Assembly: GCF_051014685.1 (NCBI RefSeq)
Contig: NW_027478417.1
Span: forward strand, 62,001 to 126,000
Direction: 5' to 3'
DNA: 64,000 nt
From: Ptiloglossa arizonensis
Taxonomy: Eukaryota; Arthropoda; Insecta; Hymenoptera; Colletidae
This document shows positions 1 to 12,720 of the stretch, one piece after another. Each line of letters begins with the position of its first letter. Within the stretch, counting starts at the first letter, position 1. The translations under genes were made by a program, and so were the position numbers. The notes under the pieces are model-generated. The model saw only the letters and a program-made list of their open reading frames with translations, was not told the origin of the DNA and searched no databases.

Positions 1-828
1 GCGGAATCTGATACTCGAGACCAATAACTACAATGGCCTAGGGGAAATGTACACACACCATTGTAATCGGGCGAGTTGCTGCCTTCAGATGCAACAGGAA
101 TTTCTCGAGTTCGTCAAACGGTTCGCGAGATATGGGAGTTTGAAGTTAAGGAATGGTTGAGAGACCATCAAAATTTTCGCAAGTCTGATACTCGAAATCA
201 ATAACTACTATGGCCTAGAGCAAAAATACACATACCGTTGTAATCGGGCGAGTTTCTGCTTTCAGATTCAACAGGTATTACTCGAGTTCGTCAATCCGCT
301 CGCGAGATATGGGAGTTTGAAGTTAAGGAATGGTTGAGAAACCATCAAAATTTTCGGAATCTGATACTCGAAACCAATAACTGGAATGGTCTTGGGGAAA
401 TGTACACATACCGTTGTAATCGGGCGAGATCCTACTTTCTGATGCAACAGGAATTTCTCGAGTTCGTCAATCGGTTCGCGAGGTATGGGAGTTTGAAGTT
501 AAGGAATGGTTGAGAGACCATTAAAATTTTCGCAAGTCTGAAACTCGAAACCAGTAACTGGAATGGCCTAGGGGAAAAGTACACACACCATTGTAATCGG
601 GGAGTTTCTGCTTTCAGATGAAACAGGAATTTCTCGAGTTCGTCAATCCGTTTGCGAGATATGGGAGTTTGAATTTAAGGCATGGTTGAGAAACCATCAA
701 AATTTGCGGAATCTGATACTCGAAACCAATAACTACAATGGCCTAGGGGAAAAATACACATACCGTTGTAATCGGGCGAGTTTCTGCTTTCAGATGCGTC
801 AGGAATTTCTCGAGTTCGTCAATGCGTT
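1..828 (+). repeat. Left flank: partial, rearranged HOR-related monomers
   Basis: About five monomers. The part from about 124 to 480 follows 4707-5063 at an offset of 4,583 bp, including the distinctive AACAGGTATTACTCGAG and CAATCCGCTCGCG. The part from about 510 to 640 instead resembles the segment starting near 4391 (AAACTCGAAACCAGTAACTGG, ATCGGGGAGTTTC). It therefore looks like a shuffled piece of the same HOR as 1381-22850, cut by the window edge. No gene is seen. Confidence 0.75.
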
Positions 829-1355
829 CGCAAAATATCGGAGTTTGAAATTAAGGAATGGTTGAGAAACCATAAAAATTTGCGGAATCTGATACTCGAA
901 ACCAATACTACTATGGTCTAGGGCAAAAATACACATACCGTTGTAATCGGGCGAGTTTCTGCTTTCAGATGCAACAGGAATTTCTCGAGTTCGTCAATCC
1001 CTTCGCGAGATATGGGAGTTTGAAGTTAAGGAATGGTTGAGAAACCATCAAAATTTGCGGAATCTGATACTCGAAACCAATAACTACTATGGTCTAGGTC
1101 AAAAATACACATACCGTTGTAATCGGGCGAGTTTCTACTTTCAGATGCAACAGGAATTTCTCGAGTTCGTCAATCCCTTCGCGAGATATGGGAGTTTGAA
1201 GTTAAGGAATGGTTGAGAAACCATCAAAATTTGCGGAATCTGATACTCGAAACCAATAACTACTATGGTCTAGGTCAAAAATACACATACCGTTGTAATC
1301 GGGCGAGTTTCTCCTTTCAGATGCAACAGGAATTTCTCGAGTTGGTCAATCCGTT
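829..1355 (+). repeat. Three consecutive near-identical B-type monomers (175, 176, 176 bp)
   Basis: Units at 829-1003, 1004-1179 and 1180-1355 share AAATTTGCGGAATCTG and ACTACTATGGTCTAGG. The second and third share TAGGTCAAAAATAC, and the first two end in CAATCCCTTCGCG. The first unit lacks two bases (CCAATACTACTATGG). This looks like local monomer-scale amplification just before the HOR boundary. Confidence 0.8.
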
Positions 1356-3323
1356 CGCGAGATATGGGAGTTTGAAGTTAAGGAATGGTTGAGAATCCAT
1401 AAAAATTTGCGGAATCTGATACTCGAAACCACTAACTACTTTGGTATACAGCAAAAATACACACACCGTTGTAATCGGCCGAGTTTCTACTTTCAAATTC
1501 AACAGGAATTTCTCGAGTTCGTCAATCCGTTCGCGAGATATGGGAGTTTGAAGTTAAGGAATGGTTGTGAGACCATTAAAATTTTCGCAAGTCTGAAACT
1601 CGAGACCAATAACTGGAATGGGCTAGGGGAAAAGTACACACACCATTGTAATCGGGGAGTTTCTACTTTCAGATGCAACAGGAATTTCTCGAGTTCGTCA
1701 AACCGTTCGCGAGATATGGGAATTTGAAGTGAAGGAATGGTTGAGAAACCATCAAAATTTTCGCAAGTCTGATACCCGAAACCAATAACTACTATGGCCT
1801 AAGGCAAAAATACGCATACCGTTGTAATCGGGCGAGTTTCTGCTTTCAGATGCAACAGGAATTTCTCGAGTTGGTCAATCCGTTCGCGAGATATGGGAGT
1901 TTGAAGTTAAGGAATGGTTGAGAAACCATCAAAATTTGCGGAATCTGATACTCGAAACCAATAACTACTATGGTCTAGGGCAAAAATACACATACCGCTG
2001 TAATCGGGCGAGTTTCTGCTTTCAGATTCAACAGGAATTACTCGAGTTCGTCAATCCGCTCGCGAGATATGGGAGTTTGAAGTTAAGGAATGATTGAGAA
2101 ACCATCAAAATTTTCGGAATCTGATACTCGAAACCAATAACTGGAATGGTCTTGGGGAAATGTACACATACCGTTGTAATCGGGCGAGATCCTACTTTCT
2201 GATGCAACAGGAATTTCTCGAGTTCGTCAATCGGTTCGCGAGGTATTGGAGTTTGATGTTGAGGAATGGTTGAGAAACCATCAAAATTTTCGCAAGTCTG
2301 ATACTCGAAATCAATAACTACTGTGGCCTAGAGCAAAAATACACATACCGTTGTATTCGGGCGAGTTTCTGCTTTCAGATTCAACAGGAATTACTCGAGT
2401 TCGTCAATCCGTTCGCGAGATATGGGAGTTTGAAGTTAAGGAATGGTTGAGAAACCATAAAAATTTGCGGAACCTGATACTCGAAACCAATAACTACTAT
2501 GGTCTAGGGCAAAAATACACATACCGCTGTAATCGGGCGAGTTTCTGCTTTCAGATTCAACAGGAATTACTCGAGTTCGTCAATCCGTTCGCGAGATATG
2601 GGTGTTTGAAGTTAAGGAATGGTTGAGAAACCATCAAAATTTGCGGAATCTGATACTCGAAACCACTAACTACTTTGGTATACAGCAAAAATACACGTAC
2701 CGTTGTAATCGGGCGAGTTTCTACTTTCAGATTCAACAGGAATTTCTCGAGTTCATCAATCCGTTCGCGAGAGATGGGAGTTTGAAGTTAAGGAATGGTT
2801 GAGAAACCATCAAAATTTTCGGAATCTGATACTCGAAACCAATAACTGGAATGGTCTTGGGGAAATGTACACATACCGTTGTAATCGGGCGAGATCCTAC
2901 TTTCTGATGCAACAGGAATTTCTCGAGTTCGTCAAGCGGTTCGCGAGATATGGGAGTTTGAAGTTAAGGAATGGTTGAGAGACCATTAAAATTTTCGCAA
3001 GTCTGATACTCGAAACCATTAACTGGATGGGCCTAGGGGAAAAGTACGCACACCGTTGTACTCGGGCGAGTTTCTGCTTTCAGATTCAACAGGAATTTTT
3101 CGAGTTCGTCATTCCGTTCGCGAGATATGGGAGTTGGAAGTAAAGGAATGGTTGAGAAACCATCAAAATTTTCGCATGTCTGACACTCGAAACCAATAAC
3201 TGGAATGGCCTAGGGGAAAAGTACACACACCATTGTAATCGGGGAGTTTCTACTTTCAGATGCAACAGGAATTTCTCGTGTTCGTCAATCCGTTCGCGAG
3301 ATATGGGAGGTAGAAATTAAGGA

Positions 3324-3339
3324 ATGGCTGAGAAGCCAT
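3324..3339 (+). other. Hairpin-like inverted repeat with two compensating changes (HOR copy 1)
   Basis: ATGGCT-GAGA-AGCCAT replaces the usual ATGGTT-GAGA-AACCAT. Both arms changed so that the six-base stem still pairs perfectly. Confidence 0.75.
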
Positions 3340-4051
3340 TAAAGTTTTCGCAAGTCTGATACTCGAAATCAATAACTACTATGGTCTACAGCAAAAATAC
3401 ACATACCGTTGTAAGCGGGCGGGTTTCTACTTTCAGATGCAACAGGAATTTCTCGAGTTCGTCAATCGGTTCGCGAGATATGGGAGTCTGAAGTTAAGGA
3501 ATGGTTGAGAAACCATCAAAATTTGCGGAATCTGATACTCGAAACCAATAACTACTTTGGTTTAGGGCAAAAATACACATACCGTTGTAATCGGGCGAGT
3601 TTCTACTTTCAGATTCAACAGGAATTTCTCGAGTTCGTCAATCCGTTCGCGAGATATGGGAGTTTGAAGTTAAGGAATGGGTGAGAAACCATCATAATTT
3701 TCGAGAGTCTGATACTCGAAACCAATAACTGGAATGGCCTAGGGGAAAAGTACGCACACCGTTGTAATCGGGCGAGTTGCTGCCTTCAGATGCAACAGGG
3801 ATTTCTCGAGTTCGTCAAACGGTTCGCGAGATATGGGAGTTTGAAGTTAAGGAATGGTTGAGAGACCATTAAAATTTTCGCAAGTCTGATACTCGAAACC
3901 ATTAACTGGATGGGCCTAGGGGAAAAGTACACACACCATTGTAATCGGGCGAGTTTCTGCCTTCAGATGCAACAGGAATTTCTCGAGTTCGTCAAACGGT
4001 TCGCGAGATATGGGAGTTTGAAGTTAAGGAATGGGTGAGAAACCATCATAA

Positions 4052-5464
4052 TTTTCGAGAGTCTGATACACGAAACCAATAACTGGAATGGCCTAGGGGA
4101 AAAGTACGCACACCGTTGTAACCGGGCAAGTTTCTCCTTTCAGATGCAACAGGAATTTCTCGTGTTCGTCAATCCTTACGCGAGATATGGGTGTTTGAAG
4201 TTAAGGAATGGTTGAGAATCCATAAAAATTTGCGGAATCTGATACTCGAAACCAATAACTCCTTTGGTTTAGGGCAAAAATACACATACCGTTGTAATCG
4301 GGCGAGTTTCTACTTTCAGATTCAACAGGAATTTCTCGAGTTCGTCAATCCGTTCGCGAGATATGGGAGTTTGAAGTTAAGGAATGGTTGAGAGACCATT
4401 AAAATTTTCGCAAGTCTGAAACTCGAAACCAGTAACTGGAATGGCATAGGGGAAAAGTACACACACCATTGTAATCGGGGAGTTTCTACTTTCAGATGCA
4501 ACAGGAATTTCTCGAGTTCGTCAATCGGTTCGAGAGATATGGGAGTCTGAAGTTAAGGAATGGTTGAGAAACCATCAAAATTTTCGCAAATCTGATACTC
4601 GAAACCAATAACTGGAATGGCCTAGGGGAAATGTACACACACCTTTGTAATCGGGCGAGTTGCTTCCTTCAGATGCAACAGGAATTTCTCGAGTTCGTCA
4701 AACGGTTCGCGAGATATGGGAGTTTGAAGTTAAGGAATGGTTGAGAGACCATCAAAATTTTCGCAAGTCTGATACTCGAAATCAATAACTACTATGGCCT
4801 AGAGCAAAAATACACATACCGTTGTAATCGGGCGAGTTTCTGCTTTCAGATTCAACAGGTATTACTCGAGTTCGTCAATCCGCTCGCGAGATATGGGAGT
4901 TTGAAGTTAAGGAATGGTTGAGAAACAATCAAAATTTTCGGAATCTGATACTCGAAACCAATAACTGGAATGGTCTTGGGGAAATGTACACATACCGTTG
5001 TAATCGGGCGAGATCCTACTTTCTGATGCAACAGGAATTTCTCGAGTTCGTCAATCGGTTCGCGAGGTATGGGAGTTTGAAGTTAAGGAATGGTCGAGAA
5101 ACCATTAAAGTTTTCGCAAGTCTGATACTCGAAACCACTAACTACTTTGGTATACAGCAAAAATACACGTACCGTTGTAATCGGGCGAGTTTCTACTTTC
5201 AGATTCAACAGGAATTTCTCGAGTTCATCAATCGGTTCGCGAGATATGGGAGTCTGAAGTTAAGGAATGGTTGAGAAACCATCAAAATTTTCGCAAATCT
5301 GATACCCGAAACCAATAACTGGAATGGCCTAGGGGAAATGTACACACACCATTGTAATCGGGGGAGTTGCTGCCTTCAGATGCAACAGGAATTTCTCGAG
5401 TTCGTCAAACGGTTCGCGAGATATGGGAGTTTGAAGTTAAGGAATGGTTGAGAGACCATTAAAA
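4052..5464 (+). repeat. 1,413-bp (8-monomer) segment present in HOR copy 1, absent from copy 2
   Basis: Within copy 1 the segment beginning near 4052 is followed by a related segment from 5465: the stretches starting at 4191 and 5604 are near-identical and lie 1,413 bp apart. Copy 2 runs from the sequence before 4052 (CATCATAATTTTCG) directly into the sequence after 5464 (CAAGTCTGATACTCG then ACCATTAACTGGATGG). Copy 3 keeps the segment at about 19951-21363. The size is a whole number of monomers, as expected for unequal exchange. Confidence 0.85.
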
Positions 5465-7535
5465 TTTTCGCAAGTCTGATACTCGAAACCATTAACTGGA
5501 TGGGCCTAGGGGAAAAGTACGCACACCGTTGTAACCGGGCAAGCTTCTCCTTTCAGATGCAACAGGAATTTCTCGTGTTCGTCAATCCTTACGCGAGATA
5601 TGGGTGTTTGAAGTTAAGGAATGGTTGAGAATCCATAAAAATTTGCGGAATCTGATACTCGAAACCAATAACTCCTTTGGTTTAGGGCAAAAATACACAT
5701 ACCGTTGTAATCGGGCGAGTTTCTACTTTCAGATTCAACAGGAATTTCTCGAGTTCGTCAATCCGTTCGCGAGATATGGGAGTTTGAAGTTAAGGAATGG
5801 TTGAGAGACCATTAAAATTTTCGCAAGTCTGATACTCGAAACCAGTAACTGGAATGGCCTAGGGGAAATGTACACACACCTTTGTAATCGGGCGAGTTGC
5901 TTCCTTCAGATGCAACAGGAATTTCTCGAGTTCGTCAAAGGGTTCGCGAGATATGGGAGTTTGAAGTTAAGGAATGGTTGAGAGACCATCAAAATTTTCG
6001 CAAGTCTGATACTCGAAATCAATAACTACTATGGCCTAGAGCAAAAATACACATACCGTTGTAATCGGGCGAGTTTCTGCTTTCAGATTCAACAGGTATT
6101 ACTCGAGTTCGTCAATCCGCTCGCGAGATATGGGAGTTTGAAGTTAAGGAATGGTTGAGAAACAATCAAAATTTTCGGAATCTGATACTCGAAACCAATA
6201 ACTGGAATGGTCTTGGGGAAATGTACACATACCGTTGTAATCGGGCGAGATCCTACTTTCTGATGCAACAGGAATTTCTCGAGTTCGTCAATCGGTTCGC
6301 GAGGTATGGGAGTTTGAAGTTAAGGAATGGTCGAGAAACCATTAAAGTTTTCGCAAGTCTGATACTCGAAACCACTAACTACTTTGGTATACAGCAAAAA
6401 TACACGTACCGTTGTAATCGGGCGAGTTTCTACTTTCAGATTCAACAGGAATTTCTCGAGTTCATCAATCCGTTCGCGAGAGATGGGAGTTTGAAGTTAA
6501 GGAATGGTTGAGAAACCATCAAAATTTTCGGATTCTGATACTCGAAACCAATAACTGGAATGGTCTTGGGGAAATGTACACATACCGTTGTAATCGGGCG
6601 AGATCCTACTTTCTGATGCAACAGGAATTTCTCGAGTTCGTCAATCGGTTCGCGAGGTATGGGAGTTTGATGTTGAGGAATGGTTGAGAAACCATTAAAG
6701 TATTCGCAAGTCTGATACTCGAAACCAATAACTACTATGGTCTACAGCAAAAATACACATACCGTTGTTATCGGACGAGTTTCTGCTTTCAGATGCAACA
6801 GGAATTTCTCGAATTCGACAATCGGTTCGCGTGATATGGGAGTTTGAAGTTAAGGACTGGTTGAGAGACCATTAAAATTTTCGCAAGTCTGATACTCGAA
6901 ACCAATAACTGGAATGCCCTAGGGGAAAAGTACACACACCGTTGTAATCGGGCGAGTTTCTGCTTTCAGATTCAACAGGAATTTTTCGAGTTCGTCAATC
7001 CGTTCGCGAGATATGGGAGTTGGAAGTAAAGGAATGGTTGAGAAACCATCAAAATTTTCGCTGTTCTGATACTCGAAACCAATAACTGGAATGGCGTAGG
7101 GGAAAAGAACGCATACCATTGTAATCGGGCGAGTTTCTACTTTCAGATGCAACAGGAATTTCTCGAGTTCGTCAATCCGTTCGCGAAATATGGGAGTTTG
7201 AAGTTAAGGAATGGTTGAGAACCAATCAAAATTTTCGCAAGTCTGTTACTCGAAACCAATAACTACAAAGGCCTAGTGGAAAAATACACATACCATTGTA
7301 ATCGGGCGAGATTATACTTTCACATGTAACAGGAATTTCTTGAGTTCGTCAATGCGTTCGCGAGATATGGGAGTTTGAAGTTAAGGAATGGTTGAGAAAT
7401 CATCAAAATTTTCGCAAGTCTGATACTCGCATCCAATAACTACAATGGCATAGGGCAAAAATACACATACGGTTGTAATCAGGCGAGTTTCCGCTTTCAG
7501 ATGCAATAGGAAATTCTCGAGTTCGTCAATCCGTT

Positions 7536-7712
7536 CGCGGGATATGGGAGTTTGAAGTTACGGAATGGTTGAGAAACCATCAATATTTTCGCTGGTCTGA
7601 TACTCGAAACCAATAACTGGAATGGCCTTGGGGAAAAGTACACACACCATTGTAATCGGGCGAGTTTCTACTTTCAGATGCAACAGGAATTTCTCGAGTT
7701 CGTCAACCCGTT
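7536..7712 (+). repeat. Representative A-subfamily monomer
   Basis: A 177-bp unit measured from CGCG to the next CGCG. Diagnostic variable segment: AATAACTGGAATGGCC, then GGGGAAAAGTACACACACCATTG. A units occur throughout and dominate together with C units at 55-60 kb. Outside the variable segment the unit is nearly the same as B and C units. This copy has CGCGGGATAT in place of CGCGAGATAT and TTCGCTGGTCTG in place of TTCGCAAGTCTG. Confidence 0.85.
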
Positions 7713-9481
7713 CGCGAGATATGGGAGTTTGAAGTTAAGGAATGGTTGAGAAACCATCAAAATTTTCGCAAGTCTGATACTCGAAACCAATAACTGGAAT
7801 GTCCTAGGGGAAAAGTACACATACCATTGTAATCGGGCGAGTTTCTACTTTCAGATGCAACAGGAATTTCTCGAGTTCTTCAAGCCGTTCGCGAGAAATG
7901 GGAGTTTGAAGTTAAGGAATGGTTGAGAAACCATCACAATTTTCGCACGTCTGATACTCGAAACCAATAACTGGAACGGCGTAGGGGAAAAGAACGCACA
8001 CCATTGTAATCGGGCGAGTTTCTACTTTCAGATGCAACAGGAATTTCTCGAGTTCGTCAATCCGTTCGCGAAATATGGGAGTTTGAAGTTAAGGAATGGT
8101 TGAGAAACCATCAAAATTTTCGCAAGTCTGATACTCGAAACCAATAACTACAATGGTCTAGGGGAAAAATACACATACCGTTGTAATCGGGCGAGTTTCT
8201 ACTTCCACATGCAACAGGAAATTCTCGAGTTCGTCAATCCGTTCGCGAGATATGGGAGTTTGATGTTAAGGAATGGTTGAGAAACCATCCAAATTTTCGC
8301 AAGTCTGATACTCGAAACCAATAGCTACAAAGGCCTAGGGGGAAAACACACATATCTTTGTAATCGGGCGTGTTTCTGCTTTCAGATGCAATAGGAAATT
8401 CTCGAGTTCGTCAATCCGTTCGCGAGATATGGGAGTTTGAAGTTAAGGAATGGTTGAGAAACCATCAAAATTTTCGCAATTCTGATTCTAGAAACGAATA
8501 ACTGGAATGACCTAGGGTGAAAGTACACACACCATTGTAAGCGGTCGACTTTCTACTATCAGATGCAACAGGAAATAATCGAGTTCGTCAATCCGTTCGC
8601 GAGATATGGGAGTTTGAAGTTAAGGAATGGTTGAGAAACTATCAAAATTTTCGCAAGTCTGATACTCGAATCCAATAACTACTATGGCCTAGGGCAAAAA
8701 TACACAAATCGTTGTAATCGGGCGAGTTTCTGCTTTCAGATGCAAGAGGAATTTCTCGAGTTCGTCAATCCGTTCGCGAGATATGGGAGTTTGAAGTTAA
8801 GGAATGGTTGAGAAACCATCAAAATTTTCGCAATTCTGATTCTAGAAACGAATAACTGGAATGACCTAGGGTGAAAGTACACACACCATTGTAATCGGTA
8901 GACTTTCTACTTTCAGATGCAACAGGAAATAATCGAGTTCGTCCATCCATTCGCGAGATATGGGAGTTTGAAGTTAAGGAATGGTTGAGAAACCATAAAA
9001 ATTTTCGCAAGTGTGATACTCGAAACCAATAACTGGAATGGCCTAGGGGAAGAATACACACACCATTGTAATCGAGCTAGTTTCTGCTTTCAGATGCAAT
9101 TGGAAATAATCGAGTTCGCCAATCCGTTCGCGAGATATGGGAGTTTGAAGTTAAGGAATGGTAGAGAAACCATCAAAATTTTCGGAAGACTGATACTCGA
9201 AACCAAAACTACTGTGGCCTAGGGCAAAAATACACATACCATTGTAATCGAGCGAGTTTCTGCTTTCAGATGCAAGTGGAATTTCTCGAGTTCGTCAATC
9301 CGTTCGCGAGATATGGGAGTTTGAAGTTAAGGAATGGTTGAGAAACCATCAAAATTTTCGCAAAACTGATACTCGAAACCAATAACTGGAACGGCCTAGG
9401 GGAAAAGAACACACACCATTGTAATCCAGCAAGTTTCTACTTTCAGAGGCGACAGGAACTTCTCGAGTTCGCCAATCCGTT

Positions 9482-9658
9482 CGCGAGGTATCGGAGTTAG
9501 AAGTTAAGGAATGGTTGAGAAACCATCAAAATTTTCGCAAGTCTGATACTCGAAACCAATAACTACTATGGCCTAGGGCAAAAATACACATACCGTTGTA
9601 ATCGGAGGAGTATCTGCTTTCAGATGCAACACGAATTTCTCGAGTTCGTGAATCCGTT
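9482..9658 (+). repeat. Representative B-subfamily monomer
   Basis: A 177-bp unit with the linked variants ACTACTATGGCC, TAGGGCAAAAATACACATACC and GTTGTAATCGG. B units alternate with A or D units in parts of 23-26 kb and 34-41 kb, giving a local 354-bp dimer rhythm. In B units the bases before GTAATCGGG read ACCGTT, where A units have ACCATT. Confidence 0.85.
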
Positions 9659-11979
9659 CGCGAGATATGGGAGTTTGTATTTAAGGAATGGTTGAGAAAC
9701 CATCAAAATTTTCGCAAGTCTGATACTCGAAACCAATAACTGGCATGGCCTAGGGGAAAAGTACTCACACCGTTGTAATCGGGCAAGCTTCTGCTTTCAG
9801 ATGCAACAGGAATTTCTCGAGTTCGTCAATCCTTACGCGAGATATGGGAGTTTGAAGTTAAGGAATGGTTGAGAAACCATAAAAATTTGCGGCATCTGAT
9901 ACTCGAAACCAATAACTACTATGGTCTATGGCAAAAATACACATACCGTTGTAATCGGGCGGGTTTCCGCTTTCAGATTCAACAGGAATTTCTCGTGTTC
10001 GTCAATCCTTACGCGAGATATGGGAGTTTGAAGTTAAGAAATGGTTGAGAATCCATAAAAATTTGCGGAATCTGATACTCGAAACCACTAACTACTTTGG
10101 TATACAGCAAAAATACACACACCGTTGTAATCGGCCGAGTTTCTACTTTCAAATTCAACAGGAATTTCTCGAGTTCGTCAATCCGTTCGCGAGATATGGG
10201 AGTTTGAAGTTAAGGAATGGTTGAGAGACCATTAAAATTTTCGCAAGTCTGAAACTCGAAACCAATAACTGGAATGGGCTAGTGGAAAAGTACACACACC
10301 ATTGTAATCGGGGAGTTTCTACTTTCAGATGCAACAGGAATTTCACGAGTTCGTCAAACCGTTCGCGAGATATGGGAATTTGAAGTGAAGGAATGGTTGA
10401 GAAACCATCAAAATTTTCGCAAGTCTGATACCCGAAACCAATAACTACTATGGCCTAAGGCAAAAATACGCATACCGTTGTAATCGGGCGAGTTTCTGCT
10501 TTCAGATGCAACAGGAATTTCTCGAGTTGGTCAATCCGTTCGCGAGATATGGGAGTTTGAAGTTAAGGAATGGTTGAGAAACCATCAAAATTTGCGGAAT
10601 CTGATACTCGAAACCAATAACTACTATGGTCTAGGGCAAAAATACACATACCGCTGTAATCGGGCGAGTTTCTGCTTTCAGATTCAACAGGAATTACTCG
10701 AGTTCGTCAATCCGCTCGCGAGATATGGGAGTTTGAAGTTAAGGAATGATTGAGAAACCATCAAAATTTTCGGAATCTGATACTCGAAACCAATAACTGG
10801 AATGGTCTTGGGGAAATGTACACATACCGTTGTAATCGGGCGAGATCCTACTTTCTGATGCAACAGGAATTTCTCGAGTTCGTCAATCGGTTCGCGAGGT
10901 ATTGGAGTTTGATGTTGAGGAATGGTTGAGAAACCATCAAAATTTTCGCAAGTCTGTTACTCGAAATCAATAACTACTGTGGCCTAGAGCAAAAATACAC
11001 ATACCGTTGTATTCGGGCGAGTTTCTGCTTTCAGATTCAACAGGAATTACTCGAGTTCGTCAATTCGTTCGCGAGATATGGGAGTTTGAAGTTAAGGAAT
11101 GGTTGAGAAACCATCAAAATTTGCGGAACCTGATACTCGAAACCAATAACTACTATGGTCTAGGGCAAAAATACACATACCGCTGTAATCGGGCGAGTTT
11201 CTGCTTTCAGATTCAACAGGAATTACTCGAGTTCGTCAATCCGTTCGCGAGATATGGGTGTTTGAAGTTAAGGAATGGTTGAGAAACCATCAAAATTTGC
11301 GGAATCTGATACTCGAAACCACTAACTACTTTGGTATACAGCAAAAATACACGTACCGTTGTAATCGGGCGAGTTTCTACTTTCAGATTCAACAGGAATT
11401 TCTCGAGTTCATCAATCCGTTCGCGAGAGATGGGAGTTTGAAGTTAAGGAATGGTTGAGAAACCATCAAAATTTTCGGAATCTGATACTCGAAACCAATA
11501 ACTGGAATGGTCTTGGGGAAATGTACACATACCGTTGTAATCGGGCGAGATCCTACTTTCTGATGCAACAGGAATTTCTCGAGTTCGTCAAACGGTTCGC
11601 GAGATATGGGAGTTTGAAGTTAAGGAATGGTTGAGAGGCCATTAAAATTTTCGCAAGTCTGATACTCGAAACCATTAACTGGATGGGCCTAGGGGAAAAG
11701 TACGCACACCGTTGTAATCGGGCGAGTTTCTGCTTTCAGATTCAACAGGAATTTTTCGAGTTCGTCATTCCGTTCGCGAGATATGGGAGTTGGAAGTAAA
11801 GGAATGGTTGAGAAACCATCAAAATTTTCGCATGTCTGACACTCGAAACCAATAACTGGAATGGCCTAGGGGAAAAGTACACACACCATTGTAATCGGGG
11901 AGTTTCTACTTTCAGATGCAACAGGAATTTCTCGTGTTCGTCAATCCGTTCGCGAGATATGGGAGGTAGAAATTAAGGA

Positions 11980-11995
11980 ATGGCTGAGAAGCCAT
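11980..11995 (+). other. Hairpin-like inverted repeat with two compensating changes (HOR copy 2)
   Basis: Equivalent of the 3324 site, 8,656 bp downstream and inherited with the HOR. It is not an independent event. Confidence 0.75.
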
Positions 11996-12699
11996 TAAAG
12001 TTTTCGCAAGTCTGATACTCGAAATCAATAACTACTATGGTCTACAGCAAAAATACACATACCGTTGTAAGCGGGCGGGTTTCTACTTTCAGATGCAACA
12101 GGAATTTCTCGAGTTCGTCAATCGGTTCGCGAGATATGGGAGTCTGAAGTTAAGGAATGGTTGAGAAACCATCAAAATTTGCGGAATCTGATACTCGAAA
12201 CCAATAACTACTTTGGTTTAGGGCAAAAATACACATACCGTTGTAATCGGGCGAGTTTCTACTTTCAGATTCAACAGGAATTTCTCGAGTTCGTCAATCC
12301 GTTCGCGAGATATGGGAGTTTGAAGTTAAGGAATGGGTGAGAAACCATCATAATTTTCGAGAGTCTGATACTCGAAACCAATAACTGGAATGGCCTAGGG
12401 GAAAAGTACGCACACCGTTGTAATCGGGCGAGTTGCTGCCTTCAGATGCAACAGGGATTTCTCGAGTTCGTCAAACGGTTCGCGAGATATGGGAGTTTGA
12501 AGTTAAGGAATGGTTGAGAGACCATTAAAATTTTCGCAAGTCTGATACTCGAAACCATTAACTGGATGGGCCTAGGGGAAAAGTACACACACCATTGTAA
12601 TCGGGCGAGTTTCTGCCTTCAGATGCAACAGGAATTTCTCGAGTTCGTCAAACGGTTCGCGAGATATGGGAGTTTGAAGTTAAGGAATGGGTGAGAAAC

Positions 12700-12720
12700 C
12701 ATCATAATTTTCGCAAGTCT
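12700..12720 (+). other. Recombination junction of the 1,413-bp deletion in HOR copy 2
   Basis: On the left, GGGTGAGAAACCATCATAATTTT matches copy 1 at about 4030-4050. On the right, CAAGTCTGATACTCG with ACCATTAACTGGATGG, and later GGGCAAGCTTCTCC, match copy 1 at about 5465-5560. The exchange falls in the shared AATTTTCG, so the hybrid monomer keeps normal length and phase. Confidence 0.8.

Larger units (their letters stand above)
1381..10036 (+). repeat. Long HOR, copy 1 (about 8,656 bp, about 49 monomers)
   Basis: The sequence from about 1381 onward recurs at 10037 (offset 8,656) and again at 17280 (offset 7,243 further on). Landmarks: CGGCCGAGTTTCTACTTTCA near 1476, 10132 and 17375; TTCGCTGTTCTG near 7057, 14300 and 22956; ACTTTCACATGTAACAGG near 7316. 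Only scattered single-base differences are visible, for example TCTGATACTCG near 2298 against TCTGTTACTCG in copy 2. Left of 1381 the match stops: TTGGTCAATCCGTTCG here against TTCGTCAATCCTTACG near 9994. The copy contains an internal 8-monomer tandem duplication, annotated separately. Confidence 0.9.

Noticed and set aside
2351..2626. Open frames of 60-141 codons on the plus strand with a recurring segment such as YTYRCNRASFYFQ and ending in SLKLRNG
   Set aside because: They are translations of the satellite. Frames recur because the monomer length is a multiple of three, starts and stops lie at the same monomer positions, and there is no gene-like context, no ribosome binding site or promoter and no sign of selection on codons.
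5093..5110. ATGGTCGAGAAACCAT as a further compensated hairpin
   Set aside because: Only one arm changed, giving a C-A mismatch next to the loop; it is not compensated. GAGAGACCAT variants likewise leave a T-G pair.
7316..7330. ACATGTAACAGG and similar variants as regulatory sites
   Set aside because: They are point variants of the monomer segment CAGATGCAACAGG copied with their blocks; nothing indicates regulation.
8819..9061. Minus-strand open frames of about 80 codons beginning MCIFPLGHSSYWF, found many times from 8.8 to 52 kb
   Set aside because: The same explanation on the other strand: two D- or A-type monomers read in a frame with few stops. The hydrophobic-looking start is a chance product of the GGGGAAAAGTACACAC segment read in reverse.
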